A stretch of DNA of 8,585 nt from Treponema sp. GTDB taxonomy: Bacteria > Spirochaetota > Spirochaetia > Treponematales > Breznakiellaceae. The stretch spans positions 1 to 8,585 of the forward strand of contig WQZT01000061.1 in NCBI GenBank assembly GCA_009780595.1, in the 5' to 3' direction. Numbering within the stretch: the stretch's first letter is position 1; every line of letters starts with the position of its first letter. Both the position numbers and the translations under genes were made by a program. Of the stretch, positions 1 through 6,247 are shown one piece after another. The notes beneath the pieces were generated by a model that was not told the DNA's origin, ran no database searches, and saw nothing but the letters and a program-made list of their open reading frames with translations.

Positions 1-203
1 CCGCTCACAACGTCTGCACCAGCGGCAAAGAGCTTCTCCAGGTGGGGTAGGGTCAATCCAAATCCATCAGCGGCATTTTCGCCGTTGACCACCACAAAAT
101 CAGCAGAATGTTCTTGTATTACATGAGGCAGAAGGCGATCCAGTGCTTGCAACCCCGGATCGCCAACTACATCTCCAAGCATAATAGCCCGTACGATACG
201 CAC
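1..203 (-). CDS. ymdB: YmdB-type metallophosphoesterase, N-terminal part (3' end outside window)
   Basis: The first 67 codons of a calcineurin-like metallophosphoesterase of the YmdB/TIGR00282 family are present. Family members hydrolyse cyclic nucleotides such as 2',3'-cAMP in the cytoplasm, and Bacillus YmdB is known to affect RNase Y-dependent processing and biofilm behaviour. The visible motifs fit the family: GDVVGDPG at residues 10-17, with metal ligand D11, and VNGENAADGFGLT at 39-51, with N40 and E42. The chosen start is GTG at 203. It follows the rny stop by 3 bases and has AAGG about 6 bases upstream; ATG at codon 8 is a weaker alternative. The gene lies directly behind rny, as in Bacillus and several other phyla, and is probably co-transcribed with it. 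The C-terminal catalytic histidines are beyond the window, so completeness cannot be judged. Family assignment is firm. Confidence 0.88.
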   Translation of the reverse strand, partial: MRIVRAIMLGDVVGDPGLQALDRLLPHVIQEHSADFVVVNGENAADGFGLTLPHLEKLFAAGADVVS

Positions 204-206
204 GTT

Positions 207-1739
207 TTACCTTGCGTACTCGGTAACTCTTGTCTCCCGGATGAGCGTTACTTTTATGCGCCCGGGATAACGCAGGTCATTTTCGATTTTCTTTGCTATC
301 TGCTTCGCCAAATCCTTAGATTTGTCATCGTTCAGCGCCTCGTTGTTCACAAGTATCCGCAGTTCGCGACCTGCTTGAATTGCAAACGCCTTGTCAACGC
401 CGTTAAAACCAGATGCGATGCCTTCAAGATCCTCGAGCCGCTTAGCATAGTTACCGAGCGTTTCCTGCCGCGCACCCGGTCTCGCCGCCGAGATCGCATC
501 GGCAATCTGCACCAGCACCGACTCAATGCAGCTCGGTTCGATGTCGTTGTGATGGCTACCGATAGCGTTGATGATCCGGGGATCTTCGCCCAGCTTCCTC
601 GCCATATCCATGCCAATTTCGGCGTGGTTAAGGTCAGAATCGGACTCAACACCCTTGCCAATGTCGTGAAACAGCGCGGCGCGTTTGGCGAGATCGCGGT
701 TACAACCGCCCAGCTCCGCCGCCAACATCCCCGCAATTACTGCCACTTCTTTTGAGTGGTACAGTACATTTTGCCCATAGCTGGTGCGAAAATACAGCCG
801 CCCCAAGGTATTAATAGCATCCCGCTTGATATTGTGAATCCCCAGATCAAAGAGAACCTTCTCGCCCTCCTCGAAAATCTTCTGGGAAATATCTTTTGTT
901 ACCTTTGTAACAATTTCCTCGATCCGCGCGGGGTGTATGCGCCCGTCGGTAATCAGCCGCTCAAGGCTGACTTTGGCAATTTCGCGTCGTATCGGGTCAA
1001 AACAGGAAATCACCACCGCTTCGGGTGTGTCGTCGATAATCACATCAACGCCTGTCAGCGTTTCCAACGTGCGGATATTGCGGCCTTCCCGCCCGATAAT
1101 CCGCCCCTTCATCTCGTCATTAGGCAGCGTAACCGACGCAACCGTGCCTTCGCCCGTCGTCTCGGTAGCCAAACGCTGGATCGTGCTGAGAAGAATTTCC
1201 CGTGCCTTCTTTTCACTGGCGACAGTCGCTTCCTGCTCGATCTTGTTGAGGAGAGCCTGAGCATCGTGCTTGGCCTCGTTCTCCAGCCCCTGAATAATGA
1301 GCGACTTTGCTTCATCAACACTGAGACCGGAAATCCGCTCCAGTTCAACTCGGTAACGCTCTTCTTCCTTGTTGAGAGCTTCCGCCCGAATGTGAAACGT
1401 CTTTTCCTTCTCAGCGAGCGTTTGCTCCGTCCGCTCAATTTGAGAAATCTTTTTATCTATGCTCTCTTCTTTTTGAAACACACGGTGTTCATACCGCTGT
1501 AACTCAGCCTTTCTCTCCCGGGCTTCTCTTTCTTGCTGGTTTCTTTCCCGCAGAACTTGTTCTTTTGCTTCGACAAGTAATTCCTTCTTTTTAGCCTCAG
1601 CTTCTTTTATCGCATTCTGCTTTATTGCGTCAGCGCTTTTCTCCGATGCAGTAAGATGAAATCTGGCATACAGCCATCTAATAATCCAGCCTAAAGTCAA
1701 CCCGGCAAGAGGAAGGATTATCATAAAAATCCTTTCCAT
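207..1739 (-). CDS. rny: Ribonuclease Y
   Basis: This is RNase Y, the membrane-anchored endoribonuclease that starts mRNA decay in many bacteria lacking or supplementing RNase E. At 510 residues it has normal family length. In order it shows one N-terminal membrane segment (about 5-25), a long charged coiled coil rich in E, K, R and Q (about 30-180), a KH RNA-binding domain with the GxxG loop G216-R-E-G219, and an HD domain. Metal-site residues visible in the HD domain are H328, H358-D359 (FHDIGKG), the SHHND segment at 395-399 and D414. The start at 1739 is supported by AAGGGG (1746-1751) six bases upstream; M6 is a possible alternative. A near-consensus promoter lies about 40 bases upstream and overlaps an inverted repeat. 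The ymdB start follows 3 bases after the stop, so the two genes form an operon. No key residue appears to be missing. Confidence 0.97.
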   Translation of the reverse strand: MERIFMIILPLAGLTLGWIIRWLYARFHLTASEKSADAIKQNAIKEAEAKKKELLVEAKEQVLRERNQQEREARERKAELQRYEHRVFQKEESIDKKISQIERTEQTLAEKEKTFHIRAEALNKEEERYRVELERISGLSVDEAKSLIIQGLENEAKHDAQALLNKIEQEATVASEKKAREILLSTIQRLATETTGEGTVASVTLPNDEMKGRIIGREGRNIRTLETLTGVDVIIDDTPEAVVISCFDPIRREIAKVSLERLITDGRIHPARIEEIVTKVTKDISQKIFEEGEKVLFDLGIHNIKRDAINTLGRLYFRTSYGQNVLYHSKEVAVIAGMLAAELGGCNRDLAKRAALFHDIGKGVESDSDLNHAEIGMDMARKLGEDPRIINAIGSHHNDIEPSCIESVLVQIADAISAARPGARQETLGNYAKRLEDLEGIASGFNGVDKAFAIQAGRELRILVNNEALNDDKSKDLAKQIAKKIENDLRYPGRIKVTLIRETRVTEYAR

Positions 1740-1779
1740 TCATAACCCCTTACCGATATAAATAAGAATATTCCAAAAA

Positions 1780-1808
1780 AGTATACAATTTAATTTGCTT
1801 TTTGTCAA
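1780..1808 (-). promoter_or_regulatory. Sigma70-type promoter for rny-ymdB
   Basis: On the minus strand TTGACA (1803-1808) and TATACT (1780-1785) are separated by exactly 17 bases. This is a perfect -35 and a 5-of-6 -10 element. Transcription should start near 1773, leaving a leader of about 34 bases before the rny ATG at 1739. A 9-bp inverted repeat overlaps the -35 element and the spacer. Confidence 0.8.
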
Positions 1809-1815
1809 GCAAATT
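1792..1815. repeat. Perfect 9-bp inverted repeat over the rny -35 region
   Basis: AATTTGCTT (1792-1800) and AAGCAAATT (1807-1815) are exact reverse complements separated by 6 bases. The repeat covers the -35 hexamer and half of the spacer of the rny promoter. Its placement suits a repressor operator better than a terminator, because no gene ends nearby and no GC-rich stem is present. Binding by any protein is inference. Confidence 0.5.
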
Positions 1816-1893
1816 GTTGTTCGTCTTTTTCCTGCGCGCAGCTAATTATGTGGTGAAATATGGATTTCGCACAGGCAATTTTTCGTTTTTTCA

Positions 1894-1922
1894 TTGATTT
1901 TTTCTTCAGTAATCCGTATATT
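1894..1922 (+). promoter_or_regulatory. Probable promoter of the plus-strand hypothetical gene
   Basis: TTGATT (1894-1899) and TATATT (1917-1922) are separated by 17 bases in an AT-rich stretch. The expected transcription start near 1929 gives a leader of about 35 bases before the ATG at 1965. It is divergent from the rny promoter about 100 bases away. The position argues that the bases from 1860 to 1964 are regulatory rather than coding. Confidence 0.5.
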
Positions 1923-1964
1923 ATAGCGCATTTTCAAAATACGCCTTTACTTGCGGAGATAAAA

Positions 1965-2651
1965 ATGAAAGAAAAAGAAAAACTGCACGGAATCAGCGCG
2001 GAGCTTATCCACCATGTGCAAAAACTGCAATGCTTGACGAAAAAGCTTTCGGATTTTGCCGCCGAACTTGCGGATGACTGCGAAGCGGACATACATTTGA
2101 GCGCCCGCCGAATGGGTACAGAGCCTTCAGCCCAGCCATTGCCGAATGTTATTCCGTTCCACCCCTGTGCCCTTCAGTCGGCCTCGCCTTTTTCGGCTTC
2201 TCCAACGCTGGCGACCTGCTGTTTTCAGGCAGCGCCCGGCCAGTCGTTACCGGATGGGCTTACCGATTACCGACCGCTTCTTCAGCGCGACGGCTTGCTT
2301 TTGCTGTCGTGGGATAAGCGCAACACCGAAATGGGCGAGCGCTACACCGCTTATTGGGTAACCAGCGTGGGCATTCCCCGCTTTTACGCATCGTTGCCCC
2401 TCAGCAAGGAGGATTTTCCCGCCGCACATCCGGACCACAAATCGTACGCCGCTGAGGATGGCATCGAGTTTTACGGGCAGGATGCGCCGTCTTACGTCGT
2501 TCATGTCGCTCCGGAACTGATGATGCACAACCCGCAGCACCGTGAACTGAGGCTTGAGCACATTCAAACGCTCAAAAATCAGGAGAATACAACGGATTTC
2601 AATTATATATACCTGCTAAAAACTGAAAAAAGGCGCAAACGCGGTACCTAA
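1965..2651 (+). CDS. Hypothetical protein, 228 aa, family not recognised
   Basis: I do not recognise this protein. It is soluble, with no signal peptide or membrane segment. Residues 1-50 are charged and probably helical (KEKEKLHGISAELIHHVQ, then two further K/D/E-rich turns). Residues 51-100 are rich in Pro, Ser and Ala and look like a flexible linker, and residues 100-205 have the mixed composition of a folded domain (LLLLSWDKRN, YWVTSVGIPRFYASLPL, YVVHVAPELMM). The C-terminus is basic (KTEKRRKRGT). Cysteines at 23, 68, 85 and 86 are not arranged as an obvious metal site. The start at 1965 has GGAG (1955-1958) six bases upstream and a promoter at the right distance. The same frame is open back to an ATG at 1860, but that extension is Phe-rich, very AT-rich, lacks a ribosome site and contains the promoter. 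It is the only plus-strand gene here, lies between divergent rny and the convergent cyclase gene, and appears to be a single-gene unit. Confidence 0.72.
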   Translation: MKEKEKLHGISAELIHHVQKLQCLTKKLSDFAAELADDCEADIHLSARRMGTEPSAQPLPNVIPFHPCALQSASPFSASPTLATCCFQAAPGQSLPDGLTDYRPLLQRDGLLLLSWDKRNTEMGERYTAYWVTSVGIPRFYASLPLSKEDFPAAHPDHKSYAAEDGIEFYGQDAPSYVVHVAPELMMHNPQHRELRLEHIQTLKNQENTTDFNYIYLLKTEKRRKRGT

Positions 2652-2687
2652 ACATATTCGACACGCCGGGCGATTGCCGCGCGCGGT

Positions 2688-3896
2688 TCAGTCGTCGGCG
2701 CCAGTGGAACGTTTTCGTTCGATTTTGTCCAAAAGCCCGATACCCCACGCCGTGGAGCGGTTTCGCCCCCGCTTTTTCGACCAATACATAGCTTCGTCAG
2801 CACGCTGTATAATCTCGTCAGTAGAAAGATTGCTGTCCTTCTCAAAGGTGCATATTCCGATACTGATGGTTATCGGAGGTAAAGGCGGTTCCCAAGTAAC
2901 CTTCATCTTTGACACAATATCCCGCAGCCGTTCCGCCGTAACAAACGCGCTGTGCTTATCAGTGTCCGGCAGCAGCACGGTAAACTCCTCCCCGCCAAAA
3001 CGAGACGGTATGTCGTCGGTTCTGATTGTCTGCTTAATAGTGATGGCGAGGGTTTCCAGAACTCTGTCCCCGGCAAGGTGTCCGAACGTATCGTTGACTT
3101 TTTTAAAGAAATCAATATCGATAATAATAACGGATGCTTTTGAGCCGTTGCGCTTGGTTCTGGCGATTTCTTCGCCGAGGCGGGTTAGGAAAAAACCGTT
3201 GTTGTACAGCCCGGTTTTCACATCCCGCAGCGTTCGCTCGTAGTGCAGGTTGTTCTGAATTGCCAGTGAAACAAATGACATCAGGTGCTGGATAAACGAA
3301 AGCTCCGCTATCGAATACTCCTCGCCTCGAATCTTGTTCCCCATCAGCACCAGCCCGTAAAGTCCTGACGGTCCCATAATAGGGATAACCAGCTCAGGGT
3401 TGATGTTATCAAAGGATTTTAACGTCTCGCTGTGTTCGCCTTGGCAAAACTCAAACGAAAAAAGATCGTAGTTAACAGGGCGCGGGTACTTTTGGAAAAA
3501 AGGCTCAAAATGGTCGATGCTTTTGACTTCAAGGTTTGATGGCACAAGCTGATAGTTTTTGTACGATTTGATACTAATTTCATCGCGGTTGTGCAGGGGC
3601 TTCCAAATAAACACGATTGCCGAAGGCAGCGAGTAATCCGAAATCTGCCAGACGGTGGCATCGATGATTTCATCCACAGATGTGTGGGCGAAAATATCCA
3701 GCGCACTCGTTAGAAGTCGTTTAAACTTTTTGATTTCCCCTTCAAGCGAGTGAACAAAGTCAAAAACGCCAATCTCTTGCAAAAAAGCGTAGTTTTCCAT
3801 GATTTTCTGATGGGAAAAAATATCAATGGTATCATCGTCAAGATGGGTTGGCTTTTTCTTCCGATCGTTTGTCAAGTTCTCCTCGAATTCCCTCAA
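2688..3896 (-). CDS. GAF-GGDEF diguanylate cyclase
   Basis: The 402-residue protein should make cyclic di-GMP from two GTP in the cytoplasm. No membrane segment is seen. Residues 1-60 are charged and helical, residues about 65-215 resemble a GAF-type sensor domain, and residues about 222-385 form a GGDEF domain. The active-site motif is GGEEF at 301-305, with IDIDFFKKVNDTFGH at 259-273 (Mg and substrate loop). R292-x-x-D295 lies five residues before GGEEF, the exact layout of the product-inhibition I-site, so feedback control by c-di-GMP is likely. The start is uncertain. The TTG at 3896 has GAGGGA about 12 bases upstream. A second TTG seven codons later has GAGGAG only 3 bases upstream, and M33 has no ribosome site. 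The gene begins inside a 20-bp tandem duplication, 16 bases after the zinc-motif gene, and is the last gene of the long operon, facing the plus-strand gene. The sensed signal is unknown. Confidence 0.93.
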   Translation of the reverse strand: MREFEENLTNDRKKKPTHLDDDTIDIFSHQKIMENYAFLQEIGVFDFVHSLEGEIKKFKRLLTSALDIFAHTSVDEIIDATVWQISDYSLPSAIVFIWKPLHNRDEISIKSYKNYQLVPSNLEVKSIDHFEPFFQKYPRPVNYDLFSFEFCQGEHSETLKSFDNINPELVIPIMGPSGLYGLVLMGNKIRGEEYSIAELSFIQHLMSFVSLAIQNNLHYERTLRDVKTGLYNNGFFLTRLGEEIARTKRNGSKASVIIIDIDFFKKVNDTFGHLAGDRVLETLAITIKQTIRTDDIPSRFGGEEFTVLLPDTDKHSAFVTAERLRDIVSKMKVTWEPPLPPITISIGICTFEKDSNLSTDEIIQRADEAMYWSKKRGRNRSTAWGIGLLDKIERKRSTGADD

Positions 3897-3926
3897 ATTA
3901 CTGAAATTTCCCTCAAACTACTGAAA
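3887..3926. repeat. 20-bp tandem duplication at a gene junction
   Basis: Two adjacent 20-base copies, 3887-3906 and 3907-3926, match at 18 of 20 positions; the core CCCTCAAAYTACTGAAA is shared. Read on the minus strand, the first copy met holds the TGA stop of the zinc-motif gene and the next copy holds the TTG start of the cyclase gene. The differences are A/T at the first base and T/C in the middle. No further copy was seen in the window. Confidence 0.85.
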
Positions 3927-4578
3927 GTCGATCAGAAATTGAAGAACGCCATTCGGCTCTCTTGTCTTTATCTTCCCACTCGATAATTTTCTTGATAGTA
4001 AATTCGCGTTTCGGCTCGCCTTTCACCTTGTCCGGCGGGGTGTGAGGAACTTCGCCGCCTGAAAAGCAGACGACGGCAAAACGCCCGCCACCGATGTAGG
4101 TAACGGCTTCCCCCGCGCCGAGATTTTCCGCCCCGGCGATTCTGTCGGCGACGCACTCAAAATGCACCGGAGAGCCGGACTCTTTGTCGGAAATGGCGTA
4201 CGATATGTCTTGAATGGGTTTGCCGCACCATGGGCAATCGGGAATTGGCAGCGGCTCGGTGCTGGTTTTCGGCGGAATCCACTTCGGGCGGTCGAAAAGC
4301 GCCGCCTTTCCGCTGCGTTGCCCTGCGCCCCGGTTGGAAAGCCCCGGGCGGTTGTAGCGGCCTGCGGTTTCGGCAACCGCGCGGTGTGACTTTTGAAACG
4401 ACCGCGAATCTTTTTTTCCGCCGCCTCGGTTTTCATGTCCGGCAGCTTTGCGCGGTTCTCCGGCTCTCGACGAATGCTCGCCTTCGCCACAGTGGTGCAT
4501 GCGGCGGTTTTTGTCCCGCCGTTTTTGGCGCTTGCGGTTATTGCCGCCACCATTACCGCCTTTTTCGCTGCCGTTCAT
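3913..4578 (-). CDS. Basic Gly/Arg-rich protein with CxxC...HxxC zinc-binding motif
   Basis: The 221-residue protein has two parts. Residues 1-95 are disordered and strongly basic, rich in Gly, Asn, Arg and Lys (NGGGNNRKRQKRRDKNRR at 9-26) and reminiscent of RGG-type RNA-binding tails. Residues 110-215 look folded and begin with C115-P-W-C118, then H139-F-E-C142 twenty residues later, a probable four-ligand zinc site. This is followed by YIGGGRFAVV (161-170) and FTIKKIIEWEDKDKR (193-207). The pattern resembles a small family I associate with treponemes, but I know of no assigned function. The start ATG at 4578 has a perfect AAGGAGG (4587-4593) eight bases upstream; an upstream TTG at 4605 is in frame but would place this ribosome site inside the gene. 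The first 26 bases overlap the end of the small gene before it, and the stop is 16 bases before the cyclase start. Nucleic-acid binding is inference from composition only. Confidence 0.75.
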   Translation of the reverse strand: MNGSEKGGNGGGNNRKRQKRRDKNRRMHHCGEGEHSSRAGEPRKAAGHENRGGGKKDSRSFQKSHRAVAETAGRYNRPGLSNRGAGQRSGKAALFDRPKWIPPKTSTEPLPIPDCPWCGKPIQDISYAISDKESGSPVHFECVADRIAGAENLGAGEAVTYIGGGRFAVVCFSGGEVPHTPPDKVKGEPKREFTIKKIIEWEDKDKRAEWRSSISDRLSVV

Positions 4579-4756
4579 ACATTCCCCCTCCTTGGGGTAT
4601 ATCAAGAAGCTCGTTGCTAATAGTCAGAGCGATACGTTGTATAGCTTCTTGCAAATACTCTTCGTTGTTGATCTTTCTCCGTAAAAGTTCCAGCCTTGCA
4701 AGCCGGGTATTTTCTTTGTCCGGCTGTGGCGGAGTTTTACGCGTTGTTGTAATCAT
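4553..4756 (-). CDS. Small protein with FlgM-like segment (candidate anti-sigma-28)
   Basis: This 67-residue protein is encoded between yraN and the zinc-motif gene. Its ATG overlaps the yraN stop as ATGA, and GGAGG lies about 6 bases upstream, so it is very likely translated. Residues 1-17 are polar and probably unstructured (TTTRKTPPQPDKEN). Residues 18-52 form a charged helical segment, ARLELLRRKINNEEYLQEA then IQRIALTISNELLD. The spacing of R-L-x-x-L-R-x-K-I-N, Y and a following I-A-x-x-I-x-N-E-L helix resembles the C-terminal sigma-28-binding region of FlgM. Spirochaete FlgM proteins are usually about 90 residues, so this would be a short member or only a look-alike. The tail (YERQRKRR) is basic and overlaps the next gene by 26 bases. 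That it is a gene is fairly secure; the FlgM relationship is a guess from pattern and from flagella-like neighbours. Confidence 0.6.
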   Translation of the reverse strand: MITTTRKTPPQPDKENTRLARLELLRRKINNEEYLQEAIQRIALTISNELLDIPQGGGMYERQRKRR

Positions 4757-5100
4757 ACACCCTCCGTGAAGGCAGATGCAAGGTGGACAATTCCCTGGGG
4801 AGAAACAAATAATACATCAAAGCGGATAGCCATATACATATATTTTCGATTTATAGAAAGGAAATACTTAGAGGTTTCGATGATCTTCCGTTGTTTTTTA
4901 TTGTCTATTGCATATTCAAGCGCATCAATTTCGTAGGCGGAATATGTTTTCACCTCGGCGAACACCAGCGTCTGCCTGTCAAGGGCGATAATATCAACTT
5001 CTCCCCGTAGAAAACGGAAGTTTCTTTCCAGGATTTGCAGCCCTTTTTCTTCCAGAAAAGCCGCCGCCTGCTCTTCCCCCGCCTGACCTTTTCTAGGCAT
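4753..5100 (-). CDS. yraN: YraN/UPF0102 family nuclease-fold protein
   Basis: The 115-residue protein belongs to UPF0102 (YraN), a widespread family with a Holliday-junction-resolvase-like, restriction-endonuclease fold and no firmly settled role. The family signature is complete: GQAGEEQAAAFLEEKGLQIL (5-24), RNFRF (26-30), GEVDIIALDRQTLVFAEVKT (33-52). The nuclease-type acidic residues D36 and E49-x-K51 are present, so catalysis is possible. The length is normal for the family. The chosen start is ATG at 5100, because the family begins just before the RxxGxxGE motif. It overlaps the HD-GYP stop as ATGCCTAG, and the nearest AAGGA is some 14 bases upstream, suggesting coupling to translation of the preceding gene. 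An in-frame TTG at 5127 would add nine residues inside the upstream gene. The following small gene starts within its stop codon. Confidence 0.93.
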   Translation of the reverse strand: MPRKGQAGEEQAAAFLEEKGLQILERNFRFLRGEVDIIALDRQTLVFAEVKTYSAYEIDALEYAIDNKKQRKIIETSKYFLSINRKYMYMAIRFDVLFVSPQGIVHLASAFTEGV

Positions 5101-6247
5101 ATTTTTTGGCGGCTTCCTTCGGGTCAAGCGCTTTTGCGATAAAAATATTTTTTTCCGCTAGAAGGTCGATTTCCTTACCCTGATTATTCTTGAAAACCGC
5201 ACCTGATTCATCGACAAGTATCTTGACTTTCGGGCGCAGAGGGGCAGTTTTCTGGACATTCACCACGAGCGCCATCGCACCGTTGTTTAATAGGACAAGC
5301 GAACCAATAGGATAAATGCCCATCGTCTGAATAAATGCCTTAATCACATCCGGATCAAAGTGCCGCAGATTATCGGCGAGCAGGTTTTTCATCGCTTGAT
5401 AGCCCATAATCGGGTTGCGGTAGGCTTTGTGGCTTATCATCGCCTCGAAAGCGTCTGCTACCGCCACAATGCGTGCGCCTATATCGATAGCTTTGCCCGA
5501 AAGCCGCCGTGGATAGCCTTCGCCGTCCCAGCGCTCGTGGTGTTGAAGCACAATCAGCCCTATATCGGCAGGGTATACAAGCTCCTTCATAACGATTGTA
5601 TAGGTGAGCAAGGTGTGAGAGTGGATACGCAGGCGCTCCGTCGTTGAAAGGCTGCCCTTTTTGTGAACAAGCGAATCCGGCAGCCTGAGCATTCCCACAT
5701 CGTGAAGTAGTCCGGCAGTAACGATACTCATAATTTTATTCGCGGAAAGTTTCATCTTCATTGCGATAAGGGCAGCAAGAATCGTTGTATTTATCAGGCT
5801 TTTTGCAAAGTGATGGCTTTGTATCCCGCCGCCCAGTACAAAACTGACAAAGGCGTTTTCCGACTCTTTGACCGCCAGCATAATTTGGCTGGCGATGTCA
5901 TTGACCGCGCGGGCCTGCACTGGCTCGCATTTGGAGATACTGCTGCAAATTATGTCAATGCGCTCGATCCAGTCCAGGTAATTGCGGCGGGCTTCAGGTG
6001 AAGTGGTGCCACTTGCTCCATTCTGTGCGGCGCGGCCTTCATCCGAAAGGAATTCCGCCGCCTGAGCCGAAAAGGCCACAGGATGACCTTCAGTTTCCAC
6101 CTCGGTAACTCCCCACGAATGGAGGCGCAGAAGGTCTTTCTTACGCACCGCCTCCCCGGCAGTGGCAAACAGATTTTTCCCCTCGATATACACTGGTTCG
6201 GAAAAAACCGTTCCCTCTTGTATATCTTTAACGGCAATTTTTTTCAT
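5093..6247 (-). CDS. HD-GYP domain protein, probable cyclic di-GMP phosphodiesterase
   Basis: The 384-residue soluble protein should hydrolyse cyclic di-GMP. Residues 1-55 form an N-terminal module common before HD-GYP domains (MKKIAVKDIQEGTVFSEPVY). About 90-150 is helical, 150-310 is the HD-GYP domain, and 315-384 is a C-terminal beta-rich extension (GSLVLLNNGAMALVVNV). Conserved residues include H182-D183, H209 and H211, H236-H237-E238 in HHERWDGEGYP (236-246), and D265 in VAVADAFEAM. One deviation is HDVGM at 182-186, where the usual motif is HDIGK. The ATG at 6247 overlaps the upstream stop as ATGA; the frame continues upstream, but only through the overlapping FlhB-like gene and without a better ribosome site. 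It shares an operon with a diguanylate cyclase three genes downstream, so it may counter that enzyme. Enzymatic activity is inferred from motifs. Confidence 0.92.
   Translation of the reverse strand: MKKIAVKDIQEGTVFSEPVYIEGKNLFATAGEAVRKKDLLRLHSWGVTEVETEGHPVAFSAQAAEFLSDEGRAAQNGASGTTSPEARRNYLDWIERIDIICSSISKCEPVQARAVNDIASQIMLAVKESENAFVSFVLGGGIQSHHFAKSLINTTILAALIAMKMKLSANKIMSIVTAGLLHDVGMLRLPDSLVHKKGSLSTTERLRIHSHTLLTYTIVMKELVYPADIGLIVLQHHERWDGEGYPRRLSGKAIDIGARIVAVADAFEAMISHKAYRNPIMGYQAMKNLLADNLRHFDPDVIKAFIQTMGIYPIGSLVLLNNGAMALVVNVQKTAPLRPKVKILVDESGAVFKNNQGKEIDLLAEKNIFIAKALDPKEAAKKYA

Noticed and set aside
108..1502. Two long plus-strand open frames opposite rny (108-755 and 756-1502)
   Set aside because: They lie entirely opposite the well-supported RNase Y and ymdB genes, have no family resemblance and use the complementary frame of those genes, so they are shadows.
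1860..1964. N-terminal extension of the plus-strand gene from ATG 1860
   Set aside because: It has no ribosome site, is very AT-rich and Phe-rich, and contains a good promoter (1894-1922). The ATG at 1965 with GGAG at the right distance is preferred.
2626..2648. Possible intrinsic terminator for the cyclase gene: weak stem followed by six T on the minus strand
   Set aside because: Only about three stable pairs form (GCG/CGC) before mismatches, and it lies inside the end of the plus-strand gene. The T run is suggestive but the stem is too weak to annotate.
2677..2686. CCGCGCGCGG, a 10-bp perfect palindrome between the convergent stop codons
   Set aside because: It has no loop, so it cannot act as a hairpin terminator, and a CG-alternating decamer is plausible by chance in this sequence. 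No protein site is known to me that matches.
4023..4769. Alternative frames overlapping the zinc-motif gene (minus 4023-4553 and plus 4230-4769)
   Set aside because: They are long only because the G/C-rich, low-complexity region has few stops. The zinc-motif frame has the perfect ribosome site, the CxxC...HxxC motif and operon spacing; the others have none of these.
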